NCBI RefSeq assembly: GCF_028283785.1
Contig: NZ_JAPWKB010000017.1
Span: forward strand, 1 to 64,000
Length of the DNA: 64,000 bases
Source: Paraburkholderia sp.
GTDB taxonomy: Bacteria > Pseudomonadota > Gammaproteobacteria > Burkholderiales > Burkholderiaceae
Direction: 5' to 3'
Below the pieces are notes generated by a model. The model was not told where the DNA came from, did not search any database, and saw only the letters and a list, made by a program, of their open reading frames with translations. Position numbers and translations under genes: made by a program. Shown here piece by piece: positions 56,955 to 64,000 of the stretch (its first letter is position 1; each line of letters starts with the position of its first letter).

Positions 56955-57553
56955 AGACCGATCCCGAATCGCATCAACGCATGACGCAACGCCGTCGCGA
57001 GGGACATGAAAAGAAACAGGCCGGCGCGACCGTCGAAAAGGGTCTGCTGATCGTCAACACCGGCACCGGCAAAGGCAAGACCACCGCTGCATTCGGCATG
57101 GCCGTACGCGTGCTCGGACACGGTATGCGACTGGGCGTCGTGCAGTTCATCAAAGGTGCATTGCATACGTCCGAGCGCGACTTTCTCGGCGCGATCGCAA
57201 CCTGCGATTTCGTCACGATGGGCGACGGCTACACGTGGAATACGCAAAACCGCGACGCCGACATCGCGACCGCGCGCAAAGGCTGGGACGAAGCGCGCCG
57301 GATGATCGAAAGCGGCGAATACGCGATGGTGATCCTCGACGAACTGAACACGGTGCTGAAGTACGACTATCTGCCGCTCGACGAAGTGCTCGGCGTGCTC
57401 GATGCGCGCCCGGAGATGCTGCACGTGGTCGTGACGGGCCGTCATGCGCCCGACGCATTGATCGAAGCAGCCGATCTCGTCACCGAAATGCGCATCGTCA
57501 AGCATCCGTATCGCGAGCAAGGCGTGAAAGCGCAGCGCGGCGTGGAGTTCTGA
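56951..57553 (+). CDS. cobO: Cob(I)yrinic acid a,c-diamide adenosyltransferase
   Basis: GLLIVNTGTGKGKTTAAFGMAVRVLGHG, VVQFIKG, VILDELNTVLKYDYL. Confidence 0.96.
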   Translation: MKTDPESHQRMTQRRREGHEKKQAGATVEKGLLIVNTGTGKGKTTAAFGMAVRVLGHGMRLGVVQFIKGALHTSERDFLGAIATCDFVTMGDGYTWNTQNRDADIATARKGWDEARRMIESGEYAMVILDELNTVLKYDYLPLDEVLGVLDARPEMLHVVVTGRHAPDALIEAADLVTEMRIVKHPYREQGVKAQRGVEF

Positions 57554-57554
57554 C

Positions 57555-58901
57555 ATGAGCGTGCGCCGTTGTCCCGCGCTGTTCATCACCGCGCCCGCAT
57601 CCGGGCAGGGCAAGACCACGGTGACGGCGGGACTCGCACGCCTGCATCGGCGGCAAGGCCGGCGCGTGCGCGTGTTCAAGACCGGCCCGGATTTTCTCGA
57701 TCCGATGATTCTGGCGCGCGCAAGCGGCGCGCCGGTGCTGTCGCTCGATCTGTGGATGGTCGGCGAATCCGCGTGCCGCGCGTTGCTCGCGCAAGCCGCC
57801 GCCGAAGCCGATCTGATCCTGATCGAAGGCGTGATGGGCCTGTTCGACGGCACGCCGAGCAGCGCCGATCTCGCCACCGGATTCGGCGTGCCGGTCGTGC
57901 CGGTGATCGCCGCGAAGTCGATGGCGCAAACCTTCGGCGCGCTCGCGTTCGGCCTCGCGCGCTTTCGTCCGGACGTGCCGTTTTACGGCGTGCTCGCCAA
58001 TCGCGTCGGCTCGACGCGCCATGCAGATCTGCTGAAAACGTCGCTGCCGGACGATTTGCGCTGGCTCGGCCATCTTGCGAGTGCGGACGGCATCGAACTG
58101 CCTGAGCGCCATCTGGGATTGCATCAGGCGTCGGAAGTCGACGATCTGGATGCGCGCCTGGATCGCGCCGCCGACGCGCTCGAACACACCGCGCTTGCCG
58201 AACTGCCGCCGCCGGTCGAATTCGACGCCGACCCGCACAGTGCCGATTCCGATACCGATACCGACGCCGGCGCGCACGCTTACCCGCCGCTGCTGCGAGA
58301 CCTGCATATCGCGATTGCGCGCGACGCCGCGTTCTCGTTCATCTATCCGGCGAACCTGAGCCTGCTCGACGCACTCGGCGCGCGCGTCAGTTATTTTTCG
58401 CCGCTCGCGGACGAAGCACCCGCCGCTGATGCCGACGCGCTGTATCTGCCGGGCGGCTATCCGGAACTGCACGCGGCGACGCTCGCGGCAAACCGCAACA
58501 CCGCCGCCGCGATCCGCGCGCACACCGACGCCAGCCGGCCGATCTTCGCCGAATGCGGCGGCATGCTGTATCTGCTCGACGGCCTGACCGACCGATCCGG
58601 CGTCGCCACGCCGATGCTCGGCCTGCTGCCCGGCCATGCCACGCTTCAAAAACGCTTCACTGCGTTAGGCATGCAGCAGCTCGAAGGCCGGCACGGCGCG
58701 CTGACCGGCCACACGTTTCACTATTCGACGCTCGACACGCCGCTCGACCCGGTGTGCCGCGCAACCCGTCCTCACGACGCATCGAACCCGGAAGGCGAAG
58801 CCGTCTATCGCGCCGGGCCGATCGTCGCCACTTATATGCACGGCTACTGGCCGTCCAACCCGGCCTTCGCGGCCGCCCTGTTCGATGGCACAGCGTTTTA
58901 A
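57555..58901 (+). CDS. cobB: Cobyrinate a,c-diamide synthase
   Basis: ALFITAPASGQGKTTVTAGLARLHRRQGRRVRVFKTGPDFLDPM, LYLPGGYPELHA, IFAECGGMLYL. Confidence 0.95.
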   Translation: MSVRRCPALFITAPASGQGKTTVTAGLARLHRRQGRRVRVFKTGPDFLDPMILARASGAPVLSLDLWMVGESACRALLAQAAAEADLILIEGVMGLFDGTPSSADLATGFGVPVVPVIAAKSMAQTFGALAFGLARFRPDVPFYGVLANRVGSTRHADLLKTSLPDDLRWLGHLASADGIELPERHLGLHQASEVDDLDARLDRAADALEHTALAELPPPVEFDADPHSADSDTDTDAGAHAYPPLLRDLHIAIARDAAFSFIYPANLSLLDALGARVSYFSPLADEAPAADADALYLPGGYPELHAATLAANRNTAAAIRAHTDASRPIFAECGGMLYLLDGLTDRSGVATPMLGLLPGHATLQKRFTALGMQQLEGRHGALTGHTFHYSTLDTPLDPVCRATRPHDASNPEGEAVYRAGPIVATYMHGYWPSNPAFAAALFDGTAF

Positions 58902-59556
58902 CGATTCCGACCGCGACGCGGTCTACCGCGCAATTCACGAGCGTCGCGACATGCGGCATTTCGTGCCCGGCCCGATCGAGCCGGCGGTATTGCAACGTCT
59001 GCTCGACGCCGCGCATCACGCGCCGAGCGTCGGCTTTATGCAGCCGTGGCGGATCGCCCGCATCACCGACACGGCGTTGCGTCAGGCGCTGCACGCCACC
59101 GTCGAGCGGGAACGGATCGCCACCGCCGACGCGCTCGGCAAACGGCGCGACGAGTTCATGAAGCTGAAAGTGGAAGGCATGCTGGAATGCGGCGAAGTGC
59201 TGGTGGTCGCGTTGATGGACGGCCGCGACAAACACATTTTCGGCCGACGCACGCTGCCGGAAATGGATCTGGCGTCGGTGGCCTGCGCGATTCAGAATAT
59301 GTGGCTCGCCGCGCGCGCGGAAGGGCTCGGCATGGGCTGGGTGTCACTGTTCGACGTGGACGACGTGCGCACGCTGCTGCACATGCCCGCCGGCGCGGTG
59401 CCGGTGGCGATTCTCTGCGTGGGTCAGGTCGATGCGTTCTACGCCGAACCGATGCTCGAAACCGAGCGTTGGGCGACGCGCCTGCCACTCGCGGAATGTG
59501 TTTTCGAAAACTACTGGCCGGATCGCGACGACGCTAAAGACAGCGCGTCAGACTGA
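58885..59556 (+). CDS. bluB: 5,6-dimethylbenzimidazole synthase
   Basis: IHERRDMRHFVPGPIEPAVLQRLLDAAHHAPSVGFMQPWR, GWVSLFD; overlaps the end of cobB. Confidence 0.95.
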   Translation: MAQRFNDSDRDAVYRAIHERRDMRHFVPGPIEPAVLQRLLDAAHHAPSVGFMQPWRIARITDTALRQALHATVERERIATADALGKRRDEFMKLKVEGMLECGEVLVVALMDGRDKHIFGRRTLPEMDLASVACAIQNMWLAARAEGLGMGWVSLFDVDDVRTLLHMPAGAVPVAILCVGQVDAFYAEPMLETERWATRLPLAECVFENYWPDRDDAKDSASD

Positions 59557-59745
59557 CAGACTGACGCATCGCGCCATGCGAATCCGGCCTTAGACAGTTG
59601 GCCCCGTCTAACCGTATCCGTTGCATCTCGCGTGGGACGCACGGTGTTTTTTAACTGCTCGGAACACAGTATAAAGAACGGTCAAAAATAAAAATAAAGA
59701 AACTTCGACGTGCGGTTCGAGCGGTTGCGCGTGCAACCTTCCGGG

Positions 59746-62700
59746 TCAGCCCGCGCGATCCATCTCCGGCATCGGCGCGAACAGCGCGTCGAGATCGTCG
59801 TCGGAAAACTTGACGGATCCGGCCGCGTCTTCCGACAGGATGTTGTCCGCGAGCGCCGCCTTTTTCTCCTGCAATTCGACGATCTTTTCTTCGATGCTGC
59901 CCGCCGCGATCAGCTTGTAAACGAATACCGGCTTGTCCTGGCCCAAGCGGTGCGCGCGGTCCGTGGCCTGGTTTTCGGCGGCCGGATTCCACCACGGATC
60001 GTAGTGGATCACGGTGTCGGCTGCCGTCAGGTTCAGACCCACGCCGCCCGCTTTCAGGCTGATCAGGAACAGCGGCACTTCGCCGTTCTGGAAGCGCTTG
60101 ACGGGCGTGGCGCGGTCGGCGCTGTCGCCGGTGAGAATCACGTAAGGAATCGACTCTTTATCCAGCGCTTCGGCGATCAGCGCGAGCATGCCGGTGAACT
60201 GCGAAAACAGCAGCACGCGCCGTCCTTCCTCGATCAGTTCGGGCAACATGGTCAGCAACAGTTCGAGTTTCGCGGACTGCTGCAAACTGATCGCCTTGTC
60301 CGCATTCGCCTGACTGCCGGGCGCACCGGTTTCGCCGAGATTGGCGAGCTTCACGAGACGCGGATCGCAACACACCTGCCGCAGTTTCAGCAACGCATCG
60401 AGCACGATGATCTTGCTGCGCGCGAGCCCTTGCGCCGACACCGCCGCGAGCACTTTTTCCTGCATGGCCGTGCGCATCGTTTCGTAGAGATCGCGCTGCG
60501 AGCCTTCCAGATCGACGCTGCGGATGATTGTGGTTTTCGGTGGCAATTCTTTCGCGACCTCGTCTTTGCGCCGACGCAGCATAAACGGCCGGATGCGTCG
60601 CGCAAGCAGTTCGCGCCGCACGGTATCGCCGCCCTTTTCGATCGGATTGCGCCAGCGTTTGGTGAAGTCTTTCTGGCTGCCGAGAAAACCCGGCAACAGG
60701 AAATCGAACTGCGTCCACAACTCGCCGAGGTGGTTCTCCAGCGGCGTGCCGCTCAGACACAACCGGTGGCGCGCGTTCAGATCGCGGATGGTACGCGCCG
60801 CCTTGGTGGTGGCGTTTTTCACGTACTGCGCTTCGTCGAGAATCAGCAGATGGTATTCGTGCGCGGCCAGCGCCGCATGATCTCGCCACAACAGCGCGTA
60901 CGTGGTGAGGATCAACTCGTGTTCGCCGATCTGCTCGAAACGCTCCTTGCGCTGCGGGCCGTTCAGGTCGAGCACTTTCAGGTCAGGCGCAAAACGCTGC
61001 GCTTCGTCGCGCCAGTTATGGACCAGCGTGGTGGGCACGATGATCAGCGCCGGCCGGTCGAGCCGCCCCGCTTCCTTTTCAGCGAGGATATGCGCGAGCG
61101 TCTGCACGGTCTTGCCGAGCCCCATGTCGTCGGCAAGCACGCCCGCCAGATTGTGCGCACGCAGAAACTGCATCCAGTCGAGACCCTGCTGCTGATACTC
61201 GCGCAATTCCGCGTGCAGCCCGCCGGGCAGCGGCGTGCGTTGCAGTCCGCCGCCCTGCTTCAGCCGCCGCGCCATTTCGCGGATCGAATCGTCGCCGGTG
61301 AACATCCAGCGGCCGGTGTCGTTCAGGCCGGCAAGCCGCCCGGCGTCGAGCGCGGCCACCCGCAACGGCGTCTCGCCGCGCCAGCCGACCAGACCGTCGA
61401 ACAGATCGACCAGCACGCGCACCACCGGTTTTAGCCGTCCGGCACGCAGGCGTACGCGCTCCTGCCGGTCGGTGGCGAGATCGATCGGTTCGTCGTCGGC
61501 GATGGTGTCGAGATTGCCGCCGAGCCAGCGCTTGTCGCGACGGAACAGGTTCGCGAGCAACGGCTCCAGCCGCACTTTCCGCTCGCCGAGCGCGATGCCC
61601 ATTTCGAGGTCGAACCAGCCGTCGCGCGCCTGGGTCGCGACGCCGTCGATTTCGTCGATGTCGATCACGTTGTAGCGAAACCCCGGCGCCTTGACCACGT
61701 GCCAGCCGGCGGCTTCGAGCTTGGGCACGGCCGTGTCGATAAACGCGGGCCACGCTTCCTGATCGGCCAGCACCAGCACCGTGCCGGAGGTGGGCTGACG
61801 TGCGTGGATCGCACCGGACGACAGCGTCTGCAACCCGGTCTTGCGCAAATCGAGCAGGCGCTGGCGCTCGGCGTCGTAACGACGGCGCAGGTGAATCACC
61901 TTGCCGCCCGGCACCGGCACCAGCGTCGCGCTGCTGTCCGCGTTGATGCCGATGCCCTCGTAGTCGTAACTGACCGATGCGATGTCGATGATCTGCTGTT
62001 TGTAGCCGTACTTGCCCGAACTGACGGTGGCGCTGATGGAGTCGAGCGTCAGGACGGGCATCGGCGCGCTGTCGATCACGCGGACGGCCGCGGTGTCGGT
62101 TGACGGCGGCAACGGCAGACCCGGCGCGATTTCGCTCAGCACCGATGCAACCAGCGGCGCTTCCGACAGCGAGATAGGCGGCATCGACAGATAGTCGGGC
62201 AACTGCTGGAACGGCAACGACACGTCCACCACGCCTGCTTCGCCTGCGTACGCATCGACATACCAGACGGGTTCCGTGGCCAGCACCATCGTGGACGGCG
62301 GTTCGGTGCGCAACACCGGCCGCAGCCGCTCATCCGCTTGCGGCTGCCATTCGATCCGGCCCGGCCGCGATGCGCCGAGCGTCAGCGGCACCGGCCGCCC
62401 GGACGGGTCGTTGCTTGCCGCGAGGGTCGCGAACAGTCGGCCCGTGGCGATCAGTTTGTGCAGCACTTCGCCCGCGTTCGCGCCGCGCAGCACGAAGTGC
62501 CCCTGATTGGGCGAGCGGCCAAGCCACAGCGCCCGCAGGATCACCAGATCTTCTTCGACGACGAATTTGGGCGGCTTGACGAGCGCGGCTTCGACATTGC
62601 TCCACGCTTCGTCGATCGAGCGGACCTCGCCGTCGATACCGAGCCGCGCCTTGAATAGCTGGATTTCGTGACGTTGCGTATGCATCGACCAGCCGAGCAC

Positions 62701-63126
62701 GTACGCGAGCACGTGAGTGCGCGCCGGATCGGTGCGGCGCGCTTCGGCGCGCGCATTGGCCTCAGCGGTCGCAGCATTGTTACGGAAGGCTTCAAGCCAG
62801 CGAATCAGCTCCGGCCGCAACTCGCCGGGCGCCGGTTCGCCCATCTGCTTTTCGAGTCCCGCCAGCAAGGTGGCGGCGACGTGTTTGCAGTTGTAGCCGA
62901 CCGGACACGAGCAGTCGCCGATGATCTTCGCGCCGTCGTCGAGATCGTAAAAATGGATATGAACCCGGTACGGCGCGCGCTGCGTGCCTTGCACCTCGGC
63001 GCTCAGCGAGTCGTTGTTGTCCCAGCGAAGATGCGATACCGCGTCGATATACGTGCGCGCCTTGGCGACCGTGGGATCGCCCAACCATTTATTGACCTGC
63101 GAACGCTCGTAGAAAACTGGCGACAT
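59746..63126 (-). CDS. SWIM-finger SNF2-family DEAD/DEAH helicase
   Basis: CSCPVGYNCKHVAATLL SWIM motif, LADDMGLGKTVQTLAHIL, LLILDEAQYVKN, DPWWNPAAENQATDRAHRLGQ. Confidence 0.94.
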   Translation of the reverse strand: MSPVFYERSQVNKWLGDPTVAKARTYIDAVSHLRWDNNDSLSAEVQGTQRAPYRVHIHFYDLDDGAKIIGDCSCPVGYNCKHVAATLLAGLEKQMGEPAPGELRPELIRWLEAFRNNAATAEANARAEARRTDPARTHVLAYVLGWSMHTQRHEIQLFKARLGIDGEVRSIDEAWSNVEAALVKPPKFVVEEDLVILRALWLGRSPNQGHFVLRGANAGEVLHKLIATGRLFATLAASNDPSGRPVPLTLGASRPGRIEWQPQADERLRPVLRTEPPSTMVLATEPVWYVDAYAGEAGVVDVSLPFQQLPDYLSMPPISLSEAPLVASVLSEIAPGLPLPPSTDTAAVRVIDSAPMPVLTLDSISATVSSGKYGYKQQIIDIASVSYDYEGIGINADSSATLVPVPGGKVIHLRRRYDAERQRLLDLRKTGLQTLSSGAIHARQPTSGTVLVLADQEAWPAFIDTAVPKLEAAGWHVVKAPGFRYNVIDIDEIDGVATQARDGWFDLEMGIALGERKVRLEPLLANLFRRDKRWLGGNLDTIADDEPIDLATDRQERVRLRAGRLKPVVRVLVDLFDGLVGWRGETPLRVAALDAGRLAGLNDTGRWMFTGDDSIREMARRLKQGGGLQRTPLPGGLHAELREYQQQGLDWMQFLRAHNLAGVLADDMGLGKTVQTLAHILAEKEAGRLDRPALIIVPTTLVHNWRDEAQRFAPDLKVLDLNGPQRKERFEQIGEHELILTTYALLWRDHAALAAHEYHLLILDEAQYVKNATTKAARTIRDLNARHRLCLSGTPLENHLGELWTQFDFLLPGFLGSQKDFTKRWRNPIEKGGDTVRRELLARRIRPFMLRRRKDEVAKELPPKTTIIRSVDLEGSQRDLYETMRTAMQEKVLAAVSAQGLARSKIIVLDALLKLRQVCCDPRLVKLANLGETGAPGSQANADKAISLQQSAKLELLLTMLPELIEEGRRVLLFSQFTGMLALIAEALDKESIPYVILTGDSADRATPVKRFQNGEVPLFLISLKAGGVGLNLTAADTVIHYDPWWNPAAENQATDRAHRLGQDKPVFVYKLIAAGSIEEKIVELQEKKAALADNILSEDAAGSVKFSDDDLDALFAPMPEMDRAG

Positions 63127-63384
63127 CCGGGAGACCCATCCATGCTGTTCAAATCGGCGGTGGCGGCAATGCGGATGCACGACGGACGCGGTGCGGAGAC
63201 GGCCGGCGCGCGTTCACGATTGCGGTGAACCTCGCCTGACCGGCATAAATCGACCACGCCGCGCTCGCGGACCTGCATCGCTTGCCTTGAGCCTGACTAT
63301 TTTACGCGTGCATTTCGAACGGGCGTGCACGTCGATCGGGCGTTGGCCATCTGGCCAGGGTCGATCCGGCGTCGCGCGGCGCCG

Positions 63385-64000
63385 TTACGCGGACGGACAA
63401 TCCGCCGGGCCGGTTGCATCGGCGTCGTCTTCGACGCCCGATCCGGCGTCGTCAGCGGCGCCACATACGATCTCCACGTCCGATTCGGTCAACAGATGCG
63501 CAAGCGGCGGCGGCGCTTCGTCGGTGATCAGCAGATCCACCGCGTCGCTGCCGAATGCATGCACCAGCGCACTATGGCCGAATTTGGTGTGATCGGCGAC
63601 GACGACCCGCACTTCCGCTTGCCGGAATGCCGCCAGCGCATACGCGACGTCGGCGGGATGGGCGTTCATGAAGCGCGCCTGCGCGTCGATCGCGGTGACG
63701 GAGACGATCGCATAGCGCACATAGAACTGTCGGAGAAACGCCAGCGTGCTGTCACCGAACGCGCACGCGTCGTCGGAACGCAATTCGCCGCCTGCGAGAA
63801 AAACCCGGTTTCCATTCGATGCCGCAAGAATCCGTCCCACTTCCGTCGAATTCGTCACGACCGTCAAACGCGAGCGCGTCAGCAGCGCCTGCGCGATATG
63901 CACGGCGGTCGTGCCGCCGTCGATGATCAGCGAATCGCCGTCGCGCACCCGCTCGGCGACATTCAACGCCAGCGCCTGCTTGGCCGGACGGTTTTCGATC
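63385..64000 (-). CDS. DeoR-family transcriptional regulator, 5' end truncated by window edge
   Basis: DeoR sensor domain IENRPAKQALALNVAERVRDGDSLIIDGGTTAVHIAQALL...FLAGGELRSDDACAFGDSTLAFL; frame remains open to position 64000. Confidence 0.9.
   Translation of the reverse strand, partial: IENRPAKQALALNVAERVRDGDSLIIDGGTTAVHIAQALLTRSRLTVVTNSTEVGRILAASNGNRVFLAGGELRSDDACAFGDSTLAFLRQFYVRYAIVSVTAIDAQARFMNAHPADVAYALAAFRQAEVRVVVADHTKFGHSALVHAFGSDAVDLLITDEAPPPLAHLLTESDVEIVCGAADDAGSGVEDDADATGPADCPSA

Noticed and set aside
63003-63278. 91-aa minus ORF at the SNF2 helicase start
   Set aside because: Out-of-frame with the helicase N-terminus and lacking motifs.

Overview
This 64 kb window looks like a (Para)burkholderia/Caballeronia-type chromosome: high GC, dense, mostly housekeeping and metabolic genes. 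Contents in order: zwf; a trans-3-hydroxy-L-proline catabolic module (proline-racemase-family dehydratase, OCD-family reductase, GntR); an FAD oxidoreductase; an HTH-REC regulator convergent with a hybrid histidine kinase; a PRTase-HAD fusion convergent with a NERD-helicase gene broken by one in-frame stop; GST; a decayed IS1111-group IS110 element inside a ~150 bp inverted repeat; LysR, PNPOx/FNR/2Fe-2S fusion and GST; a PAS/GGDEF/EAL protein; a 3HB-oligomer hydrolase; HD and GlxA-type AraC genes; DUF445; an SbcD/SbcC-like (YhaO/YhaN-like) pair; MCP; OmpW-size outer membrane protein; lipoprotein; darcynin/TetR; thioredoxin; YjbQ; class I FBA; AKR; DUF3309; SDR; GH15; GT2; YcgR; a divergent cobalamin cluster (vwa/chlI/cobN/cobW with a B12 riboswitch, and cobA/cbiG/cobO/cobB/bluB); a SWIM-SNF2 helicase; and a truncated DeoR regulator. 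The strongest finding is a textbook -1 programmed frameshift signal at the end of the chlI-like ORF (A_AAA_AAA, 6-nt spacer, nested stem-loop, TAG in frame 0). It would fuse the ORF to the downstream VWA ORF into a full ChlD, so one gene could supply both the small and medium subunits of the CobN cobaltochelatase. A second strong finding is a dispersed hyphenated palindrome GCATGCG-N5-CGCATGC present five times in the window. All calls come from reading the sequence; no searches were run.
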